Below are positions 46,335-57,948 of a stretch of DNA of 64,000 nt, piece after piece. Positions within the stretch are counted from its first letter, which is position 1; the number at the start of each line of letters is the position of its first letter. The DNA comes from Cordia subcordata (taxonomy: Eukaryota > Streptophyta > Magnoliopsida > Boraginales > Cordiaceae): positions 3,851,001 to 3,915,000 of the forward strand of contig JAPTOF010000009.1 in assembly GCA_028554755.1 (NCBI GenBank), written 5' to 3'. Made by a program: the position numbers and the translations under genes. The notes beneath the pieces are model-generated. The model was not told the DNA's origin, made no database searches, and was given only the letters and a program-made list of their open reading frames with translations.

Positions 46335-46340
46335 AGTTCT

Positions 46341-46358
46341 TGATGTCAGTTTTAGCGA
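46341..46358 (+). other. E3 primer-binding site, degenerate
   Basis: TGATGTCAGTTTTAGCGA lies at the correct distance after LTR and AGTTCT, but only about 8 of 18 bases match the tRNA-Asp complement. It is either decayed or never functional in this copy. Confidence 0.5.
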
Positions 46359-46472
46359 GAGACAGTTGTTTGGTTTCTTTGTTTCGTGTCTTAGTTAGTT
46401 ATCTTGAATAATAAAAGAAAAATCTAAAAAAAAATTGTTGTGAATTGAGAAGAGGTTTACTTGTGTCAATTA

Positions 46473-48440
46473 ATCATGAATGATCCTAATGCATTATGGT
46501 GGTCACTTGTATCCTCTTCCCTACCACTCAAATTTGATTGCAATTCTTGTCGCTTGTGTGGAAGTTTTGTGCATAGAACTGTTTATTGTCCCCATGCAAA
46601 TCCCCCATCTTGGGCTAGTGTTAGCTATAACTCCTATAGTCATACATAATTTCATGCACCTTCATTTAGAAATCATGATTATAGGGATTCATATTCTTAT
46701 TATTGCAATTTATGTGGAAGTCATGACCATAATCGTGATACTTGCCCTATATTCTACCCTTATCCCCGATTGCATGCAACGCCCAAGAACACCCCTAGCA
46801 ACATGTGCCCATGCATGAATCCAGATCTTATCATCATGATTATAGGGAGCAACATTATTCATTTTCATAATGGGGTCAAGATGACTCTTCATTTGGTCTA
46901 CCTCCTTGTATTAAGAGTTTGGCTCTCCACATAATCTTTTTCTACCCTTCTTTCCTCCAAGTATCATAGTGGGTGTGCTTATAGTGATCCTAATCAAAAT
47001 GTTTACCATTCTCACTCAGTTGAACCCTCTTCTGTTTAGTCTATGTTCTTGGAACGATTAGAACAATTGCTTGAGCAATCCTAATTGCTCTTTCAATCTA
47101 CCCGAGAGAAACTAGATAGCACGACACAACAAATTGATTATCAAGTTGTGTGCTTGAGGAAAGTGATTAAAGATAAGCAACCTGTTGTTAAGAATGTTAA
47201 GATGCCATTAGATCGGGTTGAAAATATAAGGATGAGACCTAAAGATGAGGAAAATAGGGGTGAAAATGATGATGCATTGGAGAAAAATTAGAAAGAGAGG
47301 TTGATGGAGAAATCACATCATGTAGTAAGGATGAGAATGAGCTTGATAATACTATGGTTCTTGATGATGTATATAGATATGTTTTATAGGAAGTGGTACC
47401 ATATCCTTCTATGTTTCTAACACTTTCTATTAAGTCACGTAAGCCTATCTTTTCTTCGCAACCTATACTGCCTACACACTTAGAGGTTGAGTCTCATGGT
47501 AATAGTACTTATTTGCATTCTGAGTCTACATCTAGAAAGTTTAGTGCATATACTTCCCTTAAGCATTCATGCATACATGATGAGAAACCCCTTAAGTCTC
47601 CCTTATCCTCTCCATTTATACCTACCCCTTGTGAAAAGCGTGATGGTGAGATGACACCCACTAGTAATGAATGTATGATGAATTTGATGAGACTTTAGCT
47701 AGTGTGGATTTAGAGCCATCAATTAGGGAGAACAAGACATCAAATTTAAGTTTTTAGATGATAAGTCTCTTGGAGTTAGGGATTATTGTGTTGAGGAGAA
47801 TAGCAACCCTAAGAAGACACCAAAGAAAGAAATTGGTGAGCTTGGAAGATTGATCTATGGGCCTTTTTGGATGTTTGATAAATCATTGTTGGAAAAAAAA
47901 CCCATTTAGAACAAATCCATCCCTTATGAGGAGTTAAAGTGACTTAGGCCTGATCATGTTATATATTTCGGAGAAAAAAGTGTAGTACTTCCACATCCCT
48001 TACCTTTGATCTTCCTTCTCTGAGTGTTGCCCCTACTTCCAAGGGAGCTCACGTTTGTACCTTCATGCATAGAACACATTCATCTAGTGTTAGAAAACAC
48101 TTCTCTAATGTTGCATACATTAGACTTATCCTTTACCCATAGGGAGGTGTGTTGTTAGACTTTGATTATGAGAATAAGGCCATGGGGTGGTTAGTTAAAG
48201 AGCACGTAGGCCATGATCTTTCACATTTATGCATTATCTCTTCCACACTCACGCACACATTCTCATTTGATATTTTGAGGTAGGAGTTAAAAAATGCGCA
48301 TTGTGCATTCATTGCCCCATTATATGATACATAACCCTTCTCCATCTACTGTTTGTGCTTGGTTGATTATCCAATAATTCATGCCTCGCAATTTTAAACA
48401 TGGCTTGCTTTAGTATTAGCGCCCAGCTGGAGGCATTAAA
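46473..48440 (+). pseudogene. E3 double zinc-knuckle protein remnant, unknown family
   Basis: Start ATG at 46473 (MNDPNALWWSLVSSSLPL). Two CCHC knuckles follow about 60 residues apart: CRLCGSFVHRTVYC (about 46540-46580) and, after one TAA, CNLCGSHDHNRDTC (about 46708-46750); both fit C-x2-C-x4-H-x4-C. After frame changes come MFLERLEQLLEQS (about 47041), a charged, probably coiled-coil stretch STREKLDSTTQQIDYQV with DKQPVVKNVKMPLDRVENIR (47097-47230), HSCIHDEKPLKSPLSSPF (about 47565), and C-terminal GVLLDFDYENKAMGWLVKEH (about 48146-48205). CCHC knuckles usually bind nucleic acid, as in nucleocapsid. No capsid core, protease, RT or integrase is recognisable. E5 carries the same gene. Confidence 0.65.
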
Positions 48441-48484
48441 TCCAACACTACTAGGAGGCACTAAATCTAACGCTACTAAAAGAC
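48430..48484 (+). repeat. Duplicated GCTACTAGGAGGCA motif in E3
   Basis: GGAGGCATTAAATCCAAC followed by ACTACTAGGAGGCACTAAAT and AACGCTACTAAAAG: a short tandem duplication of the post-coding motif that occurs once in E1, E2 and E4. Confidence 0.65.
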
Positions 48485-49880
48485 ACCCTAGACATGTTTA
48501 TACTTTCTTTGTTTTCTTTATCTTCTAATTTTTTATTTTTCATTATTTTAATTCAAAGAATTGTCATTTTCTTTTCATTTTTTTTTTCTTTTTCACCCTT
48601 CCAGGTGTTGATCCTCACTTCTAGTATTTCTCCTTTTGCATGCACCTTGTTTATTGTTTGTTGATGCCAATGCAAGCTTGCTTGGCATATGTTAATAATC
48701 TTGTTCTTTGTGAGTGTTTATGGTTTGATGGGAAACAGGGTTAGTAGACAAATTATTGATCATTATCATCGAGGAGCTTCAAACAGAACACAAGGTTGTA
48801 CCTATCCTTTCTCCACTTGTTCACTTTTTATATTCCCCATCCCCACCACCTTTACATGATTTATGTTGCTTATTTACTTGTCGTGTGGTTCTATTTTATT
48901 TGCTTAAGGACAAGCAAAGTTTAGGTTCAGGGATGTGGGAGTTTGATCTTTATTGTCTTCTGCTTCATTAGGGTAGATTGCATTATTTTCTTAGAAATGG
49001 TAAAAAATTTTCAATTTTTGTGCATTTAGAGTCATTTATCTCTTTGTTGATTAAAGTGTTGGCTCTTGTGATTGACTTAATTGATTAGTGGAGATAAGGT
49101 TGTATTGTGGGCAGTGAATGGAGTAGAGAGAAAACTGAGACTTTGAGAAGATACCTTTTGAAAGATGTAGAGAGTGAACACTTCTCAGAATGCACCTTGT
49201 AGCTATCCCATGGCTTGGTTGGGAAAAGTATTTATAAGGGCTTGTTGATATGAGTGTCTTTTCCTTAATTGGTCCTTTTTTTATGTGCCTTAGCCTTTAT
49301 TTTTCTTTTCTTTTTGTTGTGTAATGCAAAAGTATGAAAAATCCAAAAACAATAGAGAAAGGCAAAAATGATTAAAAAAATTGAAAAAGCCAAAAAATGT
49401 GAAAAAAGTGAAAAAAAAAATATGAAAAAACCAAAAGGCACCAAAAATATGCAAAATTAAAGTTCATTGAATGAGTGCATAAGTGACACAATGTCAATTT
49501 AACCCAAGTTTTTCTTTTCGTTCTTTGTTGTAATGTGAATAAGACTTTTGCATCACTTGTGAGCCATTGTCGTTGTACATTCTCTCTCTGCTTATCTTTG
49601 AGGCTATTTGCATGTTGAGAGGCCATGTTAGTTGAGGGAGCATGAAATATCAATATCCCGAGTTTATGTGTTAGAATCCTAGGTTTGTGGTGATATATTT
49701 GGGTTAAAGGAAAGACCCGAAAAGGCTTGGGGATTCTTCTACAAAAGGAATGACCCTTTCATGCTTCTTAGATTCACCAAGGTAGCAAGTCAATACCTTA
49801 GGCAACCCTTCTTAGCTTCTTAGAGATAAACTTAGGTTCGATCTTACTTGGGCGCATGCAAGAAAAAGGTTTGAGGGTGT
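48485..49880 (+). other. E3 3' non-coding tail with PPT
   Basis: Collinear with the E1 and E2 tails: PPT-like TTAAGGACAAGCAAAGTTTA (48904-48936), A-rich tract (about 49325-49450), CATGAAATATCAATATCCCG block (about 49640), ending in PPT AAAAAGGTTTGAGGGTGT (49863-49880). No gene. Confidence 0.8.
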
Positions 49881-50926
49881 TGATATGTTGGTTTTGTATG
49901 TGTATTTGCATTGTATTCCTATATCTATTTAGAGGTGTTTTTAAGCTTAACAGATAGCTTTAGTGTAGTGTTTAAACTATATTTGTGCATATAAGAATAT
50001 GTCTGTATAGTTGAGTTTCAAGGTTAAACACCACATTAAAAGCTTAATTTTGTGCCATAGGCGAGTCATAAGGTGAGAATAAAGCTTGAACAAAGAATGC
50101 TGAAGATAGAAGAAGTACAAGTCATGGGATGAAGGCCAGAAGAACAAAAATTATAGATTGGAGACTAAATAGAGCTACCAGCTGGGGCTGAAGAAAACGT
50201 CGTAGAACCAGAGAGTGAAGTCTGGAGCCAATCAACCTTCCTAAAGTACTGACTGGTTATGCCACTGAGCTGTGTATAAAAACCCATTTTTGGGCTATTT
50301 TTTTGGGAAGCCAACCTTAACACCTCACTCTCTCACCCCTATTTCCCAAAACCCTAATTCCTCTCTGACCCACCTTACACACACTCACCCCAAACACAAA
50401 AACACTTGGAATCAAACATCTTAGGAGGATCAAACACAAGGATTTGGGGCAGTAGCTCTTGGATTATAAAGGCATGGCTATGGATAAAAGGATAGATTTC
50501 CTATTTCTCTTTTATCCCAGTTCAATATATGTTTAATTAGAGCTATGTAGGGTGATTTACTCTTGTATTATGGATTGATTAGCACTCTATTGTAATGGAT
50601 ACTTGATGGATTTATGTATATATGCTTGGTGCTTAGGGTTTCTATGGCTATGTTACATACATGTCTAAGTGTTTGATAAAATGCCTCAATGAAGTTGCAT
50701 ATATATATTGAAGCCTATTTTGCTATTAATCACTTCTAGATCATTGTATAAGCATGTCTGTCTGTTTGTATGGTGATTACATGAAATGGGTTATATGTTC
50801 ATATATGTCTATGTGTGTGATCATATGTCTAATAGCAAAAACAGCTTCTATTGCGCATATCGGGTGTCATCGCTTAAATTGGTTTAATCTAAGCATGCCT
50901 ATTGTTTAGTAGTGGGATATGTCTGT
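49881..50926 (+). repeat. E3 3' LTR, left part
   Basis: Starts TGATATGTTGGTTTTG and follows the 5' LTR to GGATATGTCT (50925; 5' LTR equivalent 45597), where E4 begins. Confidence 0.9.
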
Positions 50927-52745
50927 TGGTGTCTGCTTTCGAGTGCAAGCTCTAAAAGACCTGCAATCGTACGGATCGTGCAATATAGTGTGTACAAGTG
51001 GGGGTGTCGAACCACAGGGAGGCGTGAATAATGTGGGTGAATTCTATGCTTGGTGTTCTAGAAAGTGCCAAAAAGAAAGATCTAAACTAGACATTTTATT
51101 TTTTGGGGTTTTGGATTATTGGGAACTCTAGGTAAAGGAAATAAAACTAAACTATGAATATGAAAATGGGAACACAAGTTGATCAAGAGGGAACTAACAC
51201 TTGAGAAGGGGTTAGGGTGACTTCGACTTATGAATGGGTAATTCTATACTCAAATGCTATGGGATTAAGGGATGATGGCTAACTATCATGAGTGCTCTTA
51301 ACTAGGTTGCTAGTTAGTGTCCTAATTTTCCCCTAGGACTCGGTGCGGGTCCATCCCTAAGCGGCGCCTCCTAGAGCTACGGCGTGGTCCTTATGACCTA
51401 GGGCCTCAAGAGTGACTAACTAACTTCCTAGGTGGCTCAGAATGAACCTACCTTAGTACCTAAACCTTTGGCTGGATTTAAAGCCAAGACTTAGTGTTGC
51501 TAAGGTCGACTAAACCTATCCGGAAACCTATTGGCTAGATTTAAAGCCAAAGGAGGCTCAGCCTAGACTAGCCGTAAATTATACTTCGTCATTCTAAGGT
51601 CACTACAGCAGGATTTGACTTGCTAGTGCGTTCATACATGTTCAAGGCCAAGGTGCGCGTGAATAATGGAACCTATTCAACTACCAAACATCGGCATGTT
51701 CAGTTCACACCATTAGAAATAATTAACAACCAACACATATGCGTTATTGAAGTTATGCTTGTTACTAGACATGCAAATATACATATAAACATGAATAAAA
51801 GCATTACCCACTTCATAGCATCCACATATAAGCACATAGACATGATTATAACATGGATTAGATGTGTTTAGTAACAAAAAAACTTCAATTTATACACATG
51901 TTACTCATCTAGGCATTTTATCAAACACTTAAACATGAATGAGAAAATACCCATTTGAACAAGACAATTCGAAACATATATATATATACAGCCATCATAT
52001 CCCATATCATAAGAGTATATAGTTAACCCATTATACAAGTTAAATCACCCTACACAACTCTACTCAATCATAATAGGAAATAGAATAAAAGAGAGATAAT
52101 GAAACTTCCCTTTCATCCTAGCTAATCTTGTACAAAGCTTTTGAGCAAACTTGATTCCAAAATGTTTGAACCCTCCAAATCAAGCTTGGTTCTTAGTGAG
52201 AAATGTGTGAAAAGTGTGTGTGGAGTGGGTGGGATCTAGGGTTAAGTGTGTGAGAATTTTAGGTGTGAAGTGTGTGTTAATCTACCAAAAAGTCCTCCTC
52301 TCTTTCTGCAGAATCGGGCCCTATTAATATGTCCTCAGCATATTGCCGGTCACCGTCTAGGTCGATCGGCCTCTGGAGTGGTCGTCCGGCTTTTTACTGA
52401 TGCTCTCTGGAGCCGGTCGACCGGCTCTGGAAGGGTGGTCGTCCGGCTGACTTTCTTCTTCCATTCTTTGTCTTTTCGGCCTCTGGTCTTCTCTCTTAGA
52501 CCCGTGCATTTCCCATCTTCATCACCTTTCATCGTCCAATCTCGATCTTAACCCAAAGTTCACCTGAATCATTGAAAATAAGCAATTAGTGTAGCAATTT
52601 GTCTCTTAAACTCGATATGTACATTTGTTTACGCTTAAGCCTATTCTTATCAAAAGCACTACACTAATGCATCATTATGAGCACTCAACACCTCTAAAAT
52701 ATAGGTAAATGACAATGCAAACACACACAAAAACACAACACATCA
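50927..52745 (-). repeat. E4 3' LTR
   Basis: On the minus strand TGATGTGTTGTGTTTTTG (52745) to GCAGACACCA (50927), 1819 bp. Contains two palindromes (51468-51487 and 51531-51550) and the conserved CTACGGCGTGGTCCTTATGA block (about 51378). Its TATA box has mutated (TATTAATA). Confidence 0.93.
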
Positions 52746-52758
52746 TCCCCTTCAAGAC
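52746..52758 (-). other. E4 polypurine tract (unusual)
   Basis: Minus-strand GTCTTGAAGGGGA, immediately before the LTR. It corresponds to an internal site of E2 (GTCTTGGAGGGGATG, about 36848), not to the E2 PPT: the final roughly 710 bases of the tail are missing in E4. Confidence 0.75.
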
Positions 52759-53527
52759 TTAGTTTTCAAACCACTCTATTCATTTCCCCACAATGCCTCT
52801 TATCTTCATAAATCAATATAGTCAATCACAAAAGCCAACACAATGATTAACAAAGAAACAAATGACTCTATATGCATCAAAATTGAAAAATTTTCACCAT
52901 TTTTAAACGCAGAATGCAATCTACCCTAAGCAAGATATATAACAAGAAAACCAAACTCCCACACCCCCAAACCTAAACTTTGCTTGTCCTCAAGCAAAAA
53001 GATCAAAGCACAAAAACAAGCAAATCGTCATTACAAAACAATTAAGGGTGGTGGGGATAGGGTGTAAACATGGGGAATAAGTGGAGAAAGGATAGATACA
53101 ACCTTGCATTTTCTTCAAAGCTTTCCATGCCAATGATAAATCACCATACTACTAATCCTGTAACTCACAATTCATAAACACTCACAAAGAAAACAAGATT
53201 AGTAGCATTGCCTATGCATACTTGCATTGGCATGTGCAATAATGAGCAGTGGTGTATCTTATGGGACAAAGGATTAGGATTCAACACTTTGGTTTGGGTG
53301 CAAGAAAGATAAAAGAAAGAAAATAAAAAAGAAGAAAGTGAAACAAATGCAAAACTGCAAAATTGAACCTAGGTTGCCTCCTAGTAGCGCTAACCACCAA
53401 GCCGTCAGCCAGTGCAAACACCAACTCATCTTCAACTTCCATAGATGGGATCCTCAAGCATTAAAACCTCCACACGAGCTATGCTCGGATCATTTGCTTG
53501 CTTTAGGCATTGCCCATTCACCGTCAA
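52759..53527 (-). other. E4 3' non-coding tail (shortened)
   Basis: Holds the post-pol motif (GGTTGCCTCCTAGTAGCGCT, 53372-53394) and the PPT-like motif (52963-52995). The A-rich tract and distal block of the other elements are absent. No env-like frame. Confidence 0.8.
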
Positions 53528-55462
53528 CTATCTGCCATCCTTCAAGTCTTTAATCTTGACTGTACCGGAAGGATAGGCAATCATCACCTCATATGGACCA
53601 TCCCATCTTGTCTTAAGCTTACCTGGAAAGAGTTTCAATCGTGAGTTAAACAACCAAACTTTATCAAAAGGAGAGAATGATTTCTTAATAATGTGTTTAT
53701 CATGAATTCTCTTCATCCTATCCTTATAAAGTTTAGCGTTTTCATACGCCTCGAATCTAAGCTCTTCCAATTCCGCTAGGTCTAGCTTCCTTTTCTCACC
53801 CGCTCTTGCCAAGTCAAAATTTAGGGCTTTGATTGCCCAATAAGCTCTATGCTCTAGTTCTACCGGCAAGTGACAAGTTTTACCAAAAACCAATCTATAT
53901 GGAGACATACCAATGGGAGTCTTAAAGGCGGTACGGTAAGCCCACAAAGCATCATTTAGCCTAATAGCCCAATCTCTTCTATCGAACCTAACCGTTTTCT
54001 CTAAAATGTGCTTGATCTCTCTATTGGACACCTCTACTTGTCCACTAGTTTGCGGGTGATAAGGAGTGGCTACCTTATGGGCGACTGAGTATCTTCTCAA
54101 CAAGGCCTCTAAAGTCCTATGGCGAAAATGCAAACCCCTATCACTAATTAAAACCCTAGGGACTCCAAATCTAGAGAAAATGTTTTCTTTAATAAACTGA
54201 ACCACTACCCTATGGTCATTAGTGCGTGTAAGAATAGCCTCAACCCACTTGGACACATAATTAACGGCCACTAAAATGTATTGGTACCCAAAGGAAGGTG
54301 GAAATGGATCCATGAAGTCTATACCCCAAACATTAAACAACTCACAAAGAAGAATAGAGGATAAAGGCATTATGTTTCTCCTAGAGATGGACCCAGATTG
54401 TTGACATCTAAAACACTTCCTGCAATATTCTTGGGCATCCCTAAAGAGAGAAGGCCAAAATAGTCCACTTTGCAAGACCTTCGCGGCGGTCTTCTTCCCA
54501 CTAAAATGGCCCCCACACCCCTCATCATGACACATGCTCAAAACGCTCTCAAACTCATCCTCAGGCACACACCGGCGAATCATTTGATTCGCACACACTT
54601 TGAAAAGATAGGGATCCTCCCAAAAGAAATGCCTAACTTGTGCTAGGAACCTATCTTTTTCTCTTTTCTCCCAATGGGAAGGAAAACGCCCTGTGGCAAG
54701 ATAATTGACAATATGAGCAAACCAAGGTGTGTGATGAGCGATGGCAAATAATTGTTCATCGGGGAATGAATCATGAAAAGGAGATGGATTACTAGAAGAC
54801 TCGCTAACAAGACGGGAAAGATGATCTGCAAGTAAATTTTCTGTACCCTTCTTATCCCGAATTTCTATGTCAAACTCTTGAAGGAGGAGCAACCACCTAA
54901 TCAAGCGGGGCTTAGATTCTTTCTTAGACAACAAATACTTCAATGCCGCATGATCGGTGTAGATAATAACTTTGGACCCTAGGATGTATGACCTAAACTT
55001 GTCAAGGGAGAAAACTATTGCTAGAAGCTCTTTTTCCGTAGTGGTATAATTCTTTTGTGCTTCATCAAGAGTCTTGCTAGCATAGTACACAACATGGGGC
55101 AACTTATCCTTCCTTTGACCTAAAACAGCTCCTATCACATAATCGGATGCATCACACATAACCTCAAATAGGAGACTGTAGTTAGGTGGCTGGATAATTC
55201 GGGATGTAGACAATAAGGATTTAATCCTATTGAAAGCTCTAACACATTCATCATCAAAGTCAAAAGGGACATCTTGTGCTAGGAGCCTAGACAAGGGACG
55301 TGCAATATGACTAAAATCCTTAATGAATCTACGGTAAAATCCTGCATGCCCTAGAAAAGACCTAACATCCTTGACACACTTAGGGACAGGTAACTTTTCA
55401 ATTAATTCTACCTTAGCTGGGTCAACTTGAATTCCACTAGATGATACAACATGACCCAACAC
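53528..55462 (-). CDS. E4 pol C-terminal part: RT thumb, RNase H, integrase (644 codons)
   Basis: The longest open frame of the window. Residues 1-65 are the RT thumb/connection ([19 protein letters not shown]). RNase H follows with D104 (MCDASD), E145 (TTEKEL), D170 (YTDHAAL) and D213 (LADHLSR). Integrase has an HHCC zinc site H312, H319, C350, C353, then the catalytic triad D382 (GIDFMDPF), D441 (LISDRG) and E477 (GQVEVSN), giving D-x58-D-x35-E with the standard x35 spacing. FMDPF replaces the more usual FMGPF. The C-terminus has [18 protein letters not shown]. It is not a stand-alone gene: the apparent start is an internal Met just after a TAA at about 55470 that was CAA in relatives. Confidence 0.92.
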   Translation of the reverse strand: MLGHVVSSSGIQVDPAKVELIEKLPVPKCVKDVRSFLGHAGFYRRFIKDFSHIARPLSRLLAQDVPFDFDDECVRAFNRIKSLLSTSRIIQPPNYSLLFEVMCDASDYVIGAVLGQRKDKLPHVVYYASKTLDEAQKNYTTTEKELLAIVFSLDKFRSYILGSKVIIYTDHAALKYLLSKKESKPRLIRWLLLLQEFDIEIRDKKGTENLLADHLSRLVSESSSNPSPFHDSFPDEQLFAIAHHTPWFAHIVNYLATGRFPSHWEKREKDRFLAQVRHFFWEDPYLFKVCANQMIRRCVPEDEFESVLSMCHDEGCGGHFSGKKTAAKVLQSGLFWPSLFRDAQEYCRKCFRCQQSGSISRRNIMPLSSILLCELFNVWGIDFMDPFPPSFGYQYILVAVNYVSKWVEAILTRTNDHRVVVQFIKENIFSRFGVPRVLISDRGLHFRHRTLEALLRRYSVAHKVATPYHPQTSGQVEVSNREIKHILEKTVRFDRRDWAIRLNDALWAYRTAFKTPIGMSPYRLVFGKTCHLPVELEHRAYWAIKALNFDLARAGEKRKLDLAELEELRFEAYENAKLYKDRMKRIHDKHIIKKSFSPFDKVWLFNSRLKLFPGKLKTRWDGPYEVMIAYPSGTVKIKDLKDGR

Positions 55463-56171
55463 TATCCCTCGTTACACCATGAAATGGGATTTCTCCCAAC
55501 TTAACACTAGATTCTTCTCTACACATCGGTCTAAGACTGAAGAGAGATGACTCAAGCACTCATCAAAGCTATCTCTAAAGACTAAGAAATCATCCATGAA
55601 AATCTCTAAATGTCTCTCAATCATGTCACTAAAAATGGCCATCATACATCTCTGAAAAGTCATTGGGCATTACAAAGACCGAAGGGCATTCTCCTATAAG
55701 CAAAAGTGCCATAGGGACAAGTAAAAGTGGTCTTCTCCTGGTCCTCGGGAAACACAGGATCTGGTTATAACCCGAATAGCCATCTAGAAAACAATAGTAG
55801 CTATGCCCAGCTACTCTATCTAAGATCTGGTCTAGAAAAGGCAATGGGAAATGATCCTTCCTAGTTTTGGAGTTGAGCTTCCTATAGTCAATACAAACTT
55901 TCCATCCCATGAGAGTATGTGTAAGGATAAGCTCTCCTCTCTCATTCTCAACAACTGTGATCCCGGACTTCTTAGGGACAACTTGGACCGGGCTAACCCA
56001 CTCACTATCGGCGATCGAATAAATAATGCCTGCATCTAAAAGCTTAATGATCTCTTTCTTAACTACTTCGCTCATTTGTGGGTTTAGCCTCCTTTGCATT
56101 TCCCTAGAAGGAATGGCTCCATCCTCAAGGTGAATACAATGCATGCAAACCGAAGGATCTATACCTCCCAA
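55463..56171 (-). pseudogene. E4 reverse transcriptase fingers and palm (frameshifted)
   Basis: Contains PSVCMHCIHLEDGAIPS (about 56155), VSPVQVVPKKSGITVVENER (about 55995), FLDGYSGYNQI with catalytic Asp (about 55790), then a one-base loss near 55760 that shifts the frame, and finally MTFQRCMMAIF and FMDDFLVF with the DD pair (55663-55590). Together with 53528-55462 it forms a complete RT-RNase H-integrase order. Upstream, an apparent 11-bp deletion near 56190 separates it from the protease part. Confidence 0.88.
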
Positions 56172-56175
56172 ATCA

Positions 56176-56808
56176 TCAATTTTCCACCCTATGTTTCCTA
56201 AGGACCTCTAAGAGACGCTCCTCATGCTTACTAGAAAGATCGGAAGCTATGATGACCGGAAGGGTCTCACTAGAGCCTAGGAATGCATATTTCAAATGAT
56301 CGGGAAGGGGTTTGAGCTCTAAAGAAGGGCTAAGCTCAACCAAGAGGAACTTAACCTCAACATCATCGATGGGGACATCACTAGAAATGAGACTAGAAGG
56401 ATTAACCTCAAGTGACTTATTAGTCAAATGGCTCTCAATCAAGGAAGTAGAAGCTGCACACTTCCTCTCTAAGGTCTCCAAATCAAAACTAGACATCAAT
56501 TCCTCAAATTTCCTCAAATCTTCTCCATCGGTCATAGTCTTCTCTATAAGATCCTCAACGCAAGAATCAATCACATCTACCCTAAAGCACTCTTCTCCAT
56601 CCTCTCCTCCTATACTAGCCCTATTCACCGCCTCTTCAACCTTCATAGTGGATCTCAAATTCCCAAATTTCATCTCCAATAACCCCGACCTACAATGGAT
56701 AATGGCATCTGCAGTGGCAAGGAAGGGGCGACCTAGAAGAATGGGTGTAAAATGTCTAAAGTCATGCCCCAAATCCATATCTAACACTATGAAGTCAACA
56801 AGGTACAC
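56176..56808 (-). pseudogene. E4 protease C-terminal part and PR-RT linker
   Basis: Open for 210 codons: YLVDFIVLDMDLGHD, GRPFLATADAIIHCRSGLLE, an acidic linker (SIGGEDGEECFRVDV, SCVEDLIEKTMTDGED) and LKPLPDHLKYAFLGSSETLP, the conserved lead-in to RT. It is in the same frame as 56821-57705 and separated from it by a single TAG. The frame is lost at the deletion near 56190. Confidence 0.82.
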
Positions 56809-56820
56809 AAACTCACCTAC

Positions 56821-57705
56821 CTAGACCATAACGTCCTCTATCACACCCCTAGGTCTACGCTCAGACCTATCAGCTAGCTGAAGAGTAACATGTGTAGGAG
56901 ACAACTCACCTAGACCTAGCTGCTGATAGACAGAGTAGGGAATGAGATTCACACTAGATCCTAAATCTAATAAGGCATGATCAATCTGGGTCTCACGAAT
57001 CCTACAAGGAATAGTGAAGGCTCCGGGGTCACTCATCTTTGGCAGAAGGCCCGAAGTACAAATACTACTCACCTTCTCCGTAAGCCTCACCTTCTTAGGA
57101 ATGTTCGATGACCTACGTTTCCTTGTACAAAGATCCTTAAAGAACTTAGAATAAGAGGGGATGGAAATGATCGCATCTATCAAAGGAAGATTGACCTTAA
57201 GGTCCTTAAGATGCTCTAAAACCTTGAAGAACCTAGAATCCTCACTAGGTGTAGGTCTCTCTAAAGCGGATGGAAAAGGAACTTTAAGCTCTATATCTCT
57301 AGATACATGGGAGTCATCAATAGGCTCTTTTCCCTCCCGATGTGGGCGGGAAGTACTACTCTCTCCATGATCTCTAATGGGCTCATCTCTCTCAACAAGA
57401 CCTTCTCTAGAATTTCCCTCAACAAGGCTACCATGTGGTACTCTAGACTCGGAAGGACCACTAGGTGCAGGCACTGCAAAGTCAACTCCTACCCCATTAT
57501 CTACTACCCAACCGCTCCTAAGAGTGGCGACGGCCTTAGCTTGGGCCTGAGAGGGATAAGTGGTATCGGTGGAGGAACAGGACTGGACTCTAGGGTTCAC
57601 CTCCGGCTGAGAAGGCAATTTCCCGGGGTCTCTAGCGTTCAATTGACTAGAAATCTGTCCTAACTGTGTCTCAAACCTAGCCATCTGTTGCCTATAGGTA
57701 GCCAT
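56821..57705 (-). pseudogene. E4 linker and aspartic protease (294 codons open)
   Basis: Glutamine-rich start (MATYRQQMARFETQLGQISS), AVATLRSGWVVDN, a polar linker, DLKVNLPLIDAI, KFFKDLCTRKRRSSNIPKKV and the protease loop IDHALLDLGSSVNLIPYSVY with catalytic Asp in LDLG, ending LADRSERRPRGVIEDVMV. It lies in the same frame as gag, so gag and pol were probably one polyprotein with no programmed shift. The first Met is internal. Confidence 0.87.
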
Positions 57706-57948
57706 CTCTTGCCTATTGTCAGCTAACTCTTGCTGCTGATTAGCTAATGCCTACTGCTGATTCTGAATAAAGTGCATTAACTTCATCACATCATTACTAG
57801 GAGTCTGGCTACTAGAGGGAGAAGGTAAAGCCTGAGGTTGAGGAGCACTAATGAGACGGGGTTGATTAAGATGATAGAAACACGGGGATATTGAGGACGT
57901 GGTCCGCTGAGGTAGAACTTGAGGATGTGAACTAGACTCATGCTGTCC
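57706..57948 (-). pseudogene. E4 gag-pol linker with small indels
   Basis: Corresponds to the Q-rich linker of E2 (31664-31900). A TAA at about 57949 replaces CAA (glutamine). Small indels shift the frame and it returns to the gag frame before 57705. Confidence 0.7.

Noticed and set aside
52246..52551. 101-codon frame, repeated at 60810-61115
   Set aside because: The two copies are the two LTRs of E4 and the frame is antisense to the element. Conservation reflects recent LTR identity, not a gene.
56312..56824. 170-codon plus-strand frame
   Set aside because: It is the antisense shadow of the E4 protease/linker text on the minus strand.
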